Position numbers and translations under genes: made by a program. The notes under the pieces were generated by a model. That model was given only the letters and a program-made list of their open reading frames with translations, was not told the origin of the DNA and ran no database searches. A stretch of 17,553 nucleotides of DNA. Source: CAIOZW01 sp049317725 (GTDB lineage Bacteria; Acidobacteriota; Blastocatellia; RBC074). This document shows positions 1-7,522 of the stretch, one piece after another. Position 1 is the first letter of the stretch, and each line of letters starts with the position of its first letter. The DNA lies in contig JBMOHS010000080.1 in the NCBI GenBank assembly GCA_049317725.1, forward strand, positions 1 to 17,553, read 5' to 3'.

Positions 1-77
1 CGGAGCGTCGCCGTTGAGGACGCGGAGCGTCGCCGTTGAGGACGCGGAGCGTCGCCGTTGAGGACGCGGAGCGTCGC
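1..77. repeat. 22-bp direct tandem repeat, about 3.5 copies, cut by the window edge
   Basis: Three identical 22-bp units occupy 1-22, 23-44 and 45-66. A partial fourth copy (11 bases, cggagcgtcgc) covers 67-77, after which the sequence diverges into the thiG ribosome binding site. Each unit begins cggagcgtcg and ends gaggacg. There are no spacers, so it is not a CRISPR array. The plus strand has a TGA in each unit. The minus strand has no stop in any frame through the repeat, so it could encode the end of an upstream minus-strand protein with a 22-residue period, but this cannot be decided from the window. The true copy number is unknown because the array begins at base 1. Confidence 0.9.
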
Positions 78-96
78 GTGGGGAAGGAGAGCGGGT

Positions 97-873
97 ATGC
101 AGGACAAGTTGACGATTGCGGGGCGGGACTTCTCTTCCCGTTTGATCATTGGAACGGGGAAGTACAGAAGCAATGAAGAGATGCGCGAAGCGTTCGATCG
201 GAGTGGGGCGGAGATGATCACCGTGGCGGTCAGGCGAGTCAACGTCACGGACCGGAGCCAACCCTCGCTGCTCGATCAGATCGATCTCTCGCGATTCTCC
301 ATCTTGCCCAATACGGCCGGCTGTTACACGGCGGAAGAGGCGATACGCACTGCGCGTCTTGCCAGGGAAGTCGGCCTCTCCGATTGGGTCAAGGTCGAGG
401 TGATTGGAGACCAACGAACCCTCTTTCCCGACAATGAAGCGACGCTGGAGGCGACGCGGATTCTGGTACGGGAGGGCTTTACGGTTCTTCCCTATTTTGG
501 AGACGATCTGATCATGGCGCGGAAGCTGATCGATGCGGGGGCGGCTGCAGTCATGCCGTTGGCGGCCCCGATTGGCTCTGGGCTGGGGATTCAGAATCCG
601 AACAATCTGCGAATTCTACGGGAGTTGATCACCGAGGTGCCGATCATTGTCGACGCCGGGGTGGGGACGGCGTCGGATGCTTGTCTCGCGATGGAGTTGG
701 GAGTGGACGGACTCCTGATGAATACGGCTATTGCCGAGGCCGGGAATCCGGGAAGGATGGCGGAAGCGATGAATCTGGCGGTGCAGGCGGGTCGGCAAGC
801 CTATTTGGCAGGGCGGATGCCGACCCGACTCTACGCCAGCGCCAGCAGTCCCTTGACTGGGCGCATCGCTTGA
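97..873 (+). CDS. thiG: Thiazole synthase ThiG
   Basis: ThiG builds the thiazole phosphate ring of thiamine from 1-deoxy-D-xylulose 5-phosphate, dehydroglycine or glycine imine, and the sulfur carried by ThiS thiocarboxylate; it is cytoplasmic. The 258-residue product matches the family in length and shows its hallmarks in order: LIIGTGKY (residues 16-23), LPNTAGCYTAEEA (70-82), VKVEVIGD (98-105) with the Schiff-base lysine at about K99, VMPLAAPIGSGLGIQNP, the phosphate-binding VDAGVGTASDA, and a C-terminal ASASSPL. I chose the ATG at 97 because AAGGAGA lies 6 bases upstream and the protein then starts like other ThiG proteins. An in-frame TTG at 58 lies inside the repeat and adds 13 unlike residues. 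No other thi gene is visible; thiS, thiO or thiF would have to lie to the left. It converges on the next gene with a 10-bp gap and no obvious terminator. Confidence 0.96.
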   Translation: MQDKLTIAGRDFSSRLIIGTGKYRSNEEMREAFDRSGAEMITVAVRRVNVTDRSQPSLLDQIDLSRFSILPNTAGCYTAEEAIRTARLAREVGLSDWVKVEVIGDQRTLFPDNEATLEATRILVREGFTVLPYFGDDLIMARKLIDAGAAAVMPLAAPIGSGLGIQNPNNLRILRELITEVPIIVDAGVGTASDACLAMELGVDGLLMNTAIAEAGNPGRMAEAMNLAVQAGRQAYLAGRMPTRLYASASSPLTGRIA

Positions 874-883
874 GGAGAATCGC

Positions 884-3800
884 CTAGGGCCGCTCCTCCG
901 GGGGATCTGGCGACTCTTCTGGCGTCTTCACTCGGGAAATACCGAGCGGATGCCGGGGCACGCCAAACGTCGGGAGCGGGGCCAGCCCAGCGGTCGAAAC
1001 GTTCAGGGAGGGAGTGAACGGCGCGGTGGAGAGGCCGGTTGTTCCCACCCCCAATGACAATCGGTAGGCGCTGGCGCCCCGGATGGCACCGATTCCGATC
1101 AGATAGCGTCCGGCGGGAAGATCCCCGACCAGTGCTTCCGTCGTCCCCTGCGTGTTGGAGGAGGAGGCGATCACGTCGTAGGTCTGGAGTGGGGATCGAC
1201 GCAGAACAAAGAGGTCGAGATCGGCCTCGGTCGAGAAGTTCAGCTGGATCGAGAGGCGCATCGTCTGCTCGAGGTCGAGGCGGAAGAGATCAGAGAGAAC
1301 GACGCTGGTTCCACTGCTGTAACGAGCGAGGAGGCTTCCAGGATCACCGACGCCAATGCGTCCTTCAATGGTGGTGGGAACAAAGATTTCAGTGGCCAGT
1401 TCGGGAGTGTCGTTTGGTTCGACCTCCCCGAGGCGATAGTCACTGCTCTCCGTGATGGTGAAGTTGAAGGGGACGCTCTCCTCGCTGATCAATCCCGTTT
1501 CGACATCATAGTTGATGACACTGATCTGGGCGGGTCCCCGCTGGAGCCCAGAAGGGATGGTCGTTCTCAGCTCGACCCCGCCTGAGGCATCGATCGGCAG
1601 GGCGAAATTGATGAACTCATTCCGCTGGAGAAACAGAAAGAGGGTGAGGACGGGATCCCCGGCGGAGAGAGTCCCAAAGTTGCGGCTGAACACACTGGTT
1701 CCAAAGCCAGTCCCTCTCGCGCGAATCACGTCGCCATCCTTGCCAGACGTGCCATTGTTGGCGACGTTGACGATCGTGCTGAGCAGCGGGGTCGACGGGG
1801 AGGTCGGGTTGTCCGTGACCCGAAAGGCAAGGGCATTGGAGGGAGAGCTGACCGCTCCATTGGGAGCAAGGCGCTGCGCGACGACGGTCGATCCACCACG
1901 GCTGATGCCGAGTGCCGGGGTGACGATGGTCAGCTCGGTCGCGGTTGCCTGGAGGACCTTGGCTTCGGCGGTCAGTCCTTGTTGGTGAAAGCGGACAATG
2001 TTCTCCTCCGCTGTTCGGCTGAACCCGCTGCCGGTAATGACTTGGACTCCGCGTGGGCGCCCTTGGTCAGGCGTAATCCGGGCAAGGGTTGGAGGCGAGA
2101 GCGTCACTTCGATGATGGTCAAATCGAGGGGTTGACTTGGGGTGGACGTGATCCCCGTTTGCCCATCGGTGACGCTGACGGTGAGGGAAGCTGGGCCGAG
2201 GGGCATGTCAGGGATCCGGACGCGCAATGTCGGGTTCCCCGAGTTGTCGCGAATGACCTCATTGTCGAAGGGATTGGCGATCGCCACCAAGTTCTGATTG
2301 CGGAAGAAAGAGACGGTCTGGTTGTTCGGTGTCAAGCTCAGGCCAGTGCCGGTAATGGTCAGGAGGGCACCAACGGGCACGGCAGTCTCGCTCAGCCTGG
2401 TCAGAGCAGGGCCAGGCCGCGGGACGCTGACGCCGGCGGTGCTCACCAGAGGCTGTCCGTTGAGCAATGCACGGGCTTCGATCAGGGCCGCGCCGGGACC
2501 AACCCGGGTGACAGGAAACGAGGTCGTTGTGCTGCCGGCGGGAAGGGTGATGCTGGTCGAAACAGTGGCGACAGACTGGTTGCTGCTTGTCAAGCTGATC
2601 AACAATCCTCCCGGTGGTGCCGGTTGGGTGAGGGTGACTTGGATCGACGGGGGGGGAGCCCCTGATCGCAGATCGAGGACAAAGGGAGAGAGGACGAGGC
2701 CAGCTTGCCCCGTGTTGGCGACCGTGATGGTCCCCACCTGGGTAATCCCGCCAATCACAACCGGAGTGGGCGCGGATCGTCCACGTGGAGGGGTCCCGAA
2801 CTGTTGAGGAACGATGGCCTCTACCTCCAATGTCCCCTGAGTGGCAGTCCACAGATCGCTGAGAGTGAAGCCACCATTCTGGTCGCTGATTTGTGCGCGG
2901 CCGTTGACACTGACGTTGGCACCGACGACCGGCCGTCCCTGATTGTCAAGAACGCGTCCGTTGACGGTGGTCACTCCACCCGGGAGACCGATCATCCAGA
3001 AGGTGGCGAGATCGACGAGGCGCCCATCCGAGGCGATCCGACCACCATCCTCACTGACGGAGGCAGTTCCTCTCTGCACGAAGCCGCCCGATCCCGGATC
3101 GTAACGGTAGAGGGTCACTCGACTTCCCGGTCTCAGCCTGACTGGGTCTGGATTGGGGAAGCTGATGGAGACTCCTGGGCTGAATCGGGTCCCGATCGGG
3201 GTAATCTGGGCGATCGAGGGAGCATAGACACCGCCGGGCAGCGTGATTCCCGGCAGCCTGCTCCCTTCAATCAAAGTCAACTGGACCTGCCCGCTTGTCT
3301 TGCCATCCGGAAATTTGAGATTGATGCCGAAGGGGACCTCCAAGGTTACCTCCCGATCGGTAATCAGGATGTTCCGTGAGATCGGGAGAAACTGGTTGGA
3401 GAGGGTGGAAGAGGCCTGTTTCCCCAAACCCTGGAGGGCCTGATAGAGGGCGGTCTCAGCAGGGTTGGTTCCGGCCATCGCTGCTCCCAGAGAGGCGCTC
3501 CCGCCATTGATCTGCTGCAGACTGATGGGCTGAGCGAACTGATTGTCCCGGTCCGCTCGCGCGGCGACCTTGAGCGTCAGCGCTGGATAAGGCGGATTGG
3601 TGGCCGTGGTTCCCCCATCGACCTCGACCAGGGAGATGCCCGGCGGAACGTCGGAGAGGACAAAGGTACCCTGTGGGGTGGTTCGCGCCGTAATGTTCGT
3701 TCCGGCAAGCCGAACGGTCACGTTCTGGAGGGGCGCAGGCGGGCTGCCGGTACGTCCCGTCGATTGGATGATTCCACTGATCGAGGTCTTGACCTTGAAG

Positions 3801-4999
3801 ATGGCCTCGCTGCGGACTTCGCTGGCATTGGTCTGGACAATGATCTGACCCGACCGGGCACCAAAAGGAACAATGACAGTCAACCGATTGGCGGAGGCGG
3901 CGATGACCCGGGCCTGTGCCGGACCGAAACGGACTACATTCTCGTTGAGTTGAGAGGAGAAGCCATTTCCCTCGATCGTTACCGTTTGCCCAGCGAGGGC
4001 GGGGCTGTTGATTCCGAAACCGCTGATCGAGAGCGTCTGACTGGGGGTTCCGGCGACATCGAGCGTCACGGCGTTGGAAGAGACTCCATTCACCACAATG
4101 GTCAGATCGATCAAGCCCCTTCCCCGCAGAGAGGAAGGTAATCTGAGATTGATCTGGTCGAGGCCCGCAAACCCTTGGGTTGCCCCGAAGTAGTCGACAG
4201 GGACTTCGTTCCCCCCAATGAGGGCGCGGATGGAATGATCGTCCGCATTCCGAAATCCAGTTCCATAAAGGATGAGATAGGCGGGACGGCCCTCGGTTCC
4301 AGTGTCGATAGGGGCGGGAATGATCCGGCTCGGATTCACGGGATCGCTTTGAAAGGGAGGCCGCGGATCGAAGGTGAACTGGTTGCTGTCGGTGACCCGA
4401 CCTGTCTGCCCGGCAGGCGCACCCGATCCGCTGGCATCGGCGGTGAAGAGGGCTGGTCCCGTTGCGGCGACTTGGATCGACCCACGTGAGATCACCTGTT
4501 CGCCATTGGGTCGCGTCGAGATCACCACCACTTGCCCTTCTCCTTCGGCGAGGGTTGGGGGCAGCAGGTAGTTGATCTGATTGGGCGAGACAAAGAAGAG
4601 AGGGGCTGGCGTATCATTGACCAGTACTTGCGTGGAGAGCAGACTCGTTGGGAGAGGAAGGTTGGTGGCGGAAGCGACTCCTGTCGCCAGCTGGCTGCCA
4701 AATGCCGTGACGATCGATCCTGGTGCGAGTGGAAGAATCGCGTAGCTGGCGGCGGAGACGCTCGTCAAGGGAACGCTGTTCTGAATGGCTGGCCCTTCGT
4801 TCTGCACAGTCCGAGTGCCCGCCGCAGGGAGGGCCGCCCCACTCCTCTCCATTCCGAAAGTGAACAGAACGAGCAGGGAGCAGAGCAGCGCCTGTCTCGT
4901 CCTCAACGATCCCAGAGAATTCCAAGAGGGCAGGTCCGAATGGGTGCGGAGAGCGAGAGGATTCGACCGATGGTGGAATGGCGCGGGGGACTGACACAT
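884..4999 (-). CDS. Giant secreted multidomain protein with TIGR03437-like, IPT/TIG, carboxypeptidase-regulatory-like and PPC-like domains
   Basis: This is a 1371-residue predicted exported protein of unknown function. The N-terminus has basic residues, then the hydrophobic run ALLCSLLVLFTFG (about 37-49) and a small-residue region, as in a Sec signal peptide. Residues about 70-315 form a TIGR03437-like domain: LAPGSIVTAFGSQLA, a pairing of LLSTQVLVND with FFVSPNQINYLLP, and later YLILYGTGFRN and GLDQINLRLP. Then follow an IPT/TIG fold (322-403), a carboxypeptidase-regulatory-like fold (405-460), a beta-rich part (about 545-675), a second regulatory-like fold (677-730), an Ig/Calx-beta-like segment (about 770-858), three IPT/TIG-like repeats (862-965, 970-1062, 1070-1183) and a bacterial pre-peptidase C-terminal (PPC) domain (1188-1318) starting at VEPNDTPELA. 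The ATG at 4999 is preceded by GGAGA 5 bases away. Upstream TTG at 5152 gives a non-signal-like extension and is rejected. No catalytic domain is visible, so a surface adhesion or scaffold role is only an inference. Confidence 0.85.
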   Translation of the reverse strand: MCQSPAPFHHRSNPLALRTHSDLPSWNSLGSLRTRQALLCSLLVLFTFGMERSGAALPAAGTRTVQNEGPAIQNSVPLTSVSAASYAILPLAPGSIVTAFGSQLATGVASATNLPLPTSLLSTQVLVNDTPAPLFFVSPNQINYLLPPTLAEGEGQVVVISTRPNGEQVISRGSIQVAATGPALFTADASGSGAPAGQTGRVTDSNQFTFDPRPPFQSDPVNPSRIIPAPIDTGTEGRPAYLILYGTGFRNADDHSIRALIGGNEVPVDYFGATQGFAGLDQINLRLPSSLRGRGLIDLTIVVNGVSSNAVTLDVAGTPSQTLSISGFGINSPALAGQTVTIEGNGFSSQLNENVVRFGPAQARVIAASANRLTVIVPFGARSGQIIVQTNASEVRSEAIFKVKTSISGIIQSTGRTGSPPAPLQNVTVRLAGTNITARTTPQGTFVLSDVPPGISLVEVDGGTTATNPPYPALTLKVAARADRDNQFAQPISLQQINGGSASLGAAMAGTNPAETALYQALQGLGKQASSTLSNQFLPISRNILITDREVTLEVPFGINLKFPDGKTSGQVQLTLIEGSRLPGITLPGGVYAPSIAQITPIGTRFSPGVSISFPNPDPVRLRPGSRVTLYRYDPGSGGFVQRGTASVSEDGGRIASDGRLVDLATFWMIGLPGGVTTVNGRVLDNQGRPVVGANVSVNGRAQISDQNGGFTLSDLWTATQGTLEVEAIVPQQFGTPPRGRSAPTPVVIGGITQVGTITVANTGQAGLVLSPFVLDLRSGAPPPSIQVTLTQPAPPGGLLISLTSSNQSVATVSTSITLPAGSTTTSFPVTRVGPGAALIEARALLNGQPLVSTAGVSVPRPGPALTRLSETAVPVGALLTITGTGLSLTPNNQTVSFFRNQNLVAIANPFDNEVIRDNSGNPTLRVRIPDMPLGPASLTVSVTDGQTGITSTPSQPLDLTIIEVTLSPPTLARITPDQGRPRGVQVITGSGFSRTAEENIVRFHQQGLTAEAKVLQATATELTIVTPALGISRGGSTVVAQRLAPNGAVSSPSNALAFRVTDNPTSPSTPLLSTIVNVANNGTSGKDGDVIRARGTGFGTSVFSRNFGTLSAGDPVLTLFLFLQRNEFINFALPIDASGGVELRTTIPSGLQRGPAQISVINYDVETGLISEESVPFNFTITESSDYRLGEVEPNDTPELATEIFVPTTIEGRIGVGDPGSLLARYSSGTSVVLSDLFRLDLEQTMRLSIQLNFSTEADLDLFVLRRSPLQTYDVIASSSNTQGTTEALVGDLPAGRYLIGIGAIRGASAYRLSLGVGTTGLSTAPFTPSLNVSTAGLAPLPTFGVPRHPLGISRVKTPEESPDPPEERP

Positions 5000-5232
5000 A
5001 AGATTCTCCAGTATGTGACAACACAAGAGGGAGGGCCGGGCTGGGTCCAGAGGACGCCACGGGAGGAGTGGACCATTCCCGTGAGTCTGGCGATCCGAGC
5101 CGAATCTTAACTTCCCAGATGAAGGACGACGGTCCCTGCCAATGGAGGCCAAAGAGGGAAGATCCGCCGAATCATCGGATTTTCGATAGCCTGACCGTAC
5201 TCCTGTTGTCGATGGGCACCATTGAGATTGCC

Positions 5233-5262
5233 ATTATAGGTCTTGACAGAAAGAGAAGTAAA
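5233..5262 (-). promoter_or_regulatory. Predicted sigma-70-type promoter for the giant secreted protein
   Basis: On the minus strand TTTACT (5262-5257) and a perfect TATAAT (5238-5233) are separated by 18 bases. Transcription would start near 5226 and give a leader of about 227 nt before the ATG at 4999. The element abuts the start codon of the divergent dehydratase gene at 5265, so the two genes must share or compete for this control region. The 265-bp gap 5000-5264 shows no other gene. Confidence 0.5.
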
Positions 5263-5264
5263 TC

Positions 5265-6269
5265 ATGAATTTCAGTGAAGTAGTACGAGCAGAAGAGAGG
5301 ATTCGCTCCCAGGTCCGCCGAACGCCGGTCGAGCGGTCGACCTTTCTGAGCAGCGCGCGGGCGGAGGTTTGGCTCAAGCTGGAGCACTTGCAGGAGACAG
5401 GATCTTTCAAGTGGCGCGGCGCCTTGCACAAGATGGCGGCAATGAGTGATGCAGAGTTGGCACGCGGCGTGGTGACGGCCTCGAATGGAAATCACGGGAT
5501 GGCAGTCTGTGCCGCCGGAGCGTTGCATGGGATCCGTCCGCAAGTCTATCTGCGGGAGGAGGTGTCGGCAGAGAGAGTGCGGTTGATCCGCGACTTGGGA
5601 GGGGATCCCTGCCGGTTCGGACGAACCCCATTGGACGCGGAGCGGGAAGCGCGGCGCCGGGCCACGGAGCGGGGACAAGTCTTCATCTCGCCATACAATG
5701 ACGCCGAGGTGGTGGCCGGCCAAGGAACGATCGGATTGGAATTGGCCGTGCAGTTGCCGAGGCTCGATCGACTCTTTGTCGCAGTCGGAGGAGGAGGGTT
5801 GATCAGCGGAATCGGGGTAGCCCTGCGGACCCTCCGTCCCAGTGTTCGTCTGGTGGGTTGTTGGCCTGTCCGCTCGGCGGCGATGGCCAAGAGCCTCGAG
5901 GCGGGGCGGATCGTCGAGGTGGAAGAGCAGCCAACCCTCTCGGAGAGCACGGCGGGGGGGGTTGAGGAAGGAAGCCTGACCTTTCCCCTCTGCCAGTCAG
6001 TGATCGATGAGCGGATTCTCGTCTCCGAAGAGGAGATTCGCCGGGCGATGTGGTTGATTGCCGAGCACGAGCGCTGGATGGTCGAAGGAGCAGCGGCAGT
6101 GGCTGTTGCGGGCTACTTGCGTTGGCGCGCTGAGCGGGAAGCAGAGCAGTCGGAGGCTTCCGTGACCGCGCGCCAAGAAGAGAAGGAGACGATTGGCATT
6201 CTGCTCTGCGGTCGTAACATCTCCCCTGCCCATTTCTTCGACGCATGTCGGGGGGGAGCCGTCTGGTAA
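5265..6269 (+). CDS. PLP-dependent threonine/serine dehydratase-like protein (fold type II; EutB-like features)
   Basis: This 334-residue cytoplasmic enzyme belongs to the tryptophan-synthase-beta fold of PLP enzymes, which deaminate hydroxyamino acids to 2-oxoacids or act as racemases. The PLP lysine is K49 in TGSFKWRGA. Other hallmarks are TASNGNHGMAV (about 71-81), QGTIGLEL (153-160), the glycine-rich phosphate cradle VGGGGLISG (about 174-182) and CGRNISP near the end. The stretch from the cradle through MAKSLEAGR and PTLSESTAGG resembles threonine ammonia-lyases and hydroxyectoine-utilisation dehydratases (EutB) more than biosynthetic IlvA; there is no ACT regulatory domain. No ectoine genes are visible here, so the substrate is open. 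A weak ribosome site (AGAGAAG, 5252-5258) precedes the ATG. The gene is not obviously in an operon, since 361 bp follow it before the next start. Confidence 0.85.
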   Translation: MNFSEVVRAEERIRSQVRRTPVERSTFLSSARAEVWLKLEHLQETGSFKWRGALHKMAAMSDAELARGVVTASNGNHGMAVCAAGALHGIRPQVYLREEVSAERVRLIRDLGGDPCRFGRTPLDAEREARRRATERGQVFISPYNDAEVVAGQGTIGLELAVQLPRLDRLFVAVGGGGLISGIGVALRTLRPSVRLVGCWPVRSAAMAKSLEAGRIVEVEEQPTLSESTAGGVEEGSLTFPLCQSVIDERILVSEEEIRRAMWLIAEHERWMVEGAAAVAVAGYLRWRAEREAEQSEASVTARQEEKETIGILLCGRNISPAHFFDACRGGAVW

Positions 6270-6331
6270 GGCGTCAAAGTCAATCGGTGTTGATGGGGGA
6301 ATGGCGGAGGGAAGCGGAGTGGAGCGTTGCC

Positions 6332-6359
6332 TTGAAACTTGCGCTGGAAGTCGTACAAT
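6332..6359 (+). promoter_or_regulatory. Predicted sigma-70-type promoter upstream of the J-domain protein
   Basis: TTGAAA (6332-6337) and TACAAT (6354-6359) are separated by 16 bases, a near-consensus pair in an otherwise GC-rich non-coding stretch. Transcription would start near 6366, leaving about 265 nt of untranslated leader before the ATG at 6631. It lies 63 bp past the dehydratase stop, which suggests that the J-domain gene is separately transcribed. Confidence 0.55.
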
Positions 6360-6365
6360 GCCACC

Positions 6366-6630
6366 GGTTGAGTCCGGAAAGACGGAAGGAAGACTTGCTC
6401 AGCGACTGGGCCGCGCGTCACCCTTCCCCATCCGGCACTGGGTCAGGTCGACGGCAGAGACCTCGCCCAGGCAGAGGGCCAGAGGGAGAAGGTCTCGTTC
6501 GCCGCGGCTTTCTGCTGGCTGGTCAGAGCCGGCCGATCCGTGCCGCCCCGGGAGGAGATGGAGAGCTCCTCGGCGGGAGATCACGCGGCAGCTAACACTG
6601 AAATCAAAACAGAGAGCGACGTGGGGATCG
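6366..6630 (+). other. Long structured 5' leader or possible small RNA, unidentified
   Basis: The gap 6270-6630 holds no convincing protein. All frames through it give arginine-, proline- and serine-rich nonsense typical of non-coding GC-rich DNA. Downstream of the promoter at 6332-6359 two hairpins stand out. Hairpin A (6438-6470) has CTGGG and AGGTC pairing with GACCT and CCCAG, 10 bp with a 2x2 internal loop and a 9-nt apical loop. Hairpin B (6543-6576) has CCGCC and GAGGAG pairing with CTCCTC and GGCGG, 11 bp with a 4-nt bulge. Neither is followed by a U-run, so they are not intrinsic terminators. I compared the stretch from memory with RNase P RNA, SRP RNA, 6S RNA, tmRNA, and the TPP, cobalamin, glycine and FMN riboswitches and found no match. 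It may be a regulatory leader, a small RNA, or simply untranslated sequence. Confidence 0.3.
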
Positions 6631-7440
6631 ATGGGAAATCCATACACGGTCCTGGGTGTTCCGCCCACTGCCAATTCGAGCGAGATCAAGTCTGCCTATC
6701 GTCGGTTGGCGCGGCTCTACCACCCTGATGTCAACACCGATCCGGCCGCCGGGGAGAAGTTTGCCCGGATTCACGAGGCCTACCAGATCTTGATCGACCC
6801 GGATCGCCGTTCACGCTACGACCAGGAGGTACTGCAGGCAGAACGTGGAGAGGAGTCAGACGGGTTGGCCGAAGCCCGCCGCAGAGCGGCCCAGGCGGTG
6901 AGGGTCGCCCGCCAAGCCCACTATCAGGCGCGGATGGACCGGATCGTCAACGAGTGGATCGAGCGGGAACGCGAGGAGACGGTCGCGCGGGGCAAGGCGG
7001 TCTACACGACGGTCACCCTCTTTCTCTCGACTTTTTTTGTCGCGATGACCCGGCCCCTGCTCTTCGAGACGATCCCAGCTCTCTGGCAAGGTGCGTTGAT
7101 TCTGCTCTTTCTGGTCGGAGCTTGGCATCTTGTCCGCAGCCTCAAGCAGCACTTTGACTACTACACGTACCGTCCGCGGAACCGCTCCAACCGCCCGGAG
7201 GCCCCGCGCGCGACCAAGCCGTTTCGTCGGAGCGTCGCCTGGGCATTCGTCATTGGCGGATATCTCCTCTCCAGTCTGGCTGGGCTGTTGATCGGGGGGA
7301 TATCGGGAGACTACACCGTGCCCTTTCTGCGGGAAGAGACACTGTGGGAAGTCCTCTGGAAGGTCGTCTTCTATCCGCCAATTGCTGTCCTGATTGTCGA
7401 TCTGCTCTATGTCGTCCATCAGAGACTGGAGGATCTGTGA
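6631..7440 (+). CDS. J-domain protein anchored in the membrane by about four transmembrane segments
   Basis: The 269-residue product starts with a complete J domain (about 4-66): NPYTVLGV, helix II SEIKSAYRRLARLY, the invariant HPD at 31-33, and helix IV ending PDRRSRYDQ. J domains stimulate ATP hydrolysis by DnaK-type Hsp70s. The DnaJ glycine/phenylalanine linker, zinc finger and C-terminal substrate domains are absent. Instead a charged, probably helical linker (about 70-120) leads to four hydrophobic segments at about 123-143, 149-170, 201-224 and 241-262. This suggests a co-chaperone that recruits Hsp70 to the inner membrane; the partner is unknown. The ATG at 6631 is chosen because the J domain begins at once. 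The open frame extends back to 6193 but that part is not protein-like and overlaps the dehydratase. The ribosome site is weak (GGGGA). An 82-bp gap separates it from the next gene. Confidence 0.88.
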   Translation: MGNPYTVLGVPPTANSSEIKSAYRRLARLYHPDVNTDPAAGEKFARIHEAYQILIDPDRRSRYDQEVLQAERGEESDGLAEARRRAAQAVRVARQAHYQARMDRIVNEWIEREREETVARGKAVYTTVTLFLSTFFVAMTRPLLFETIPALWQGALILLFLVGAWHLVRSLKQHFDYYTYRPRNRSNRPEAPRATKPFRRSVAWAFVIGGYLLSSLAGLLIGGISGDYTVPFLREETLWEVLWKVVFYPPIAVLIVDLLYVVHQRLEDL

Positions 7441-7522
7441 GGGAATAAGTTCGGCGGATGGGACCTCGAAAGATGCCGTTTGGGAACTTGGATCGTGGAG
7501 GCGAGAGGGAAGGAGTGGGTTG

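Noticed and set aside
1..77. Possible CRISPR array
   Set aside because: The repeats are directly adjacent with no spacers, and no cas gene is visible.
58..96. Longer ThiG starting at TTG 58
   Set aside because: The start lies in the tandem repeat, adds 13 residues unlike ThiG, and the ATG at 97 has a good ribosome site.
5000..5152. 51-residue N-terminal extension of the giant protein from TTG 5152
   Set aside because: The extension is proline- and arginine-rich and would place the signal peptide deep inside. ATG 4999 has GGAGA and a proper signal sequence.
5243..5248. Perfect TTGACA as -35 box for the dehydratase
   Set aside because: A matching -10 would fall inside the coding sequence at about 5266, and none is there.
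6193..6630. Upstream open frame joined to the J-domain protein
   Set aside because: It overlaps the dehydratase gene and encodes low-complexity sequence; J-domain proteins start at the J domain.
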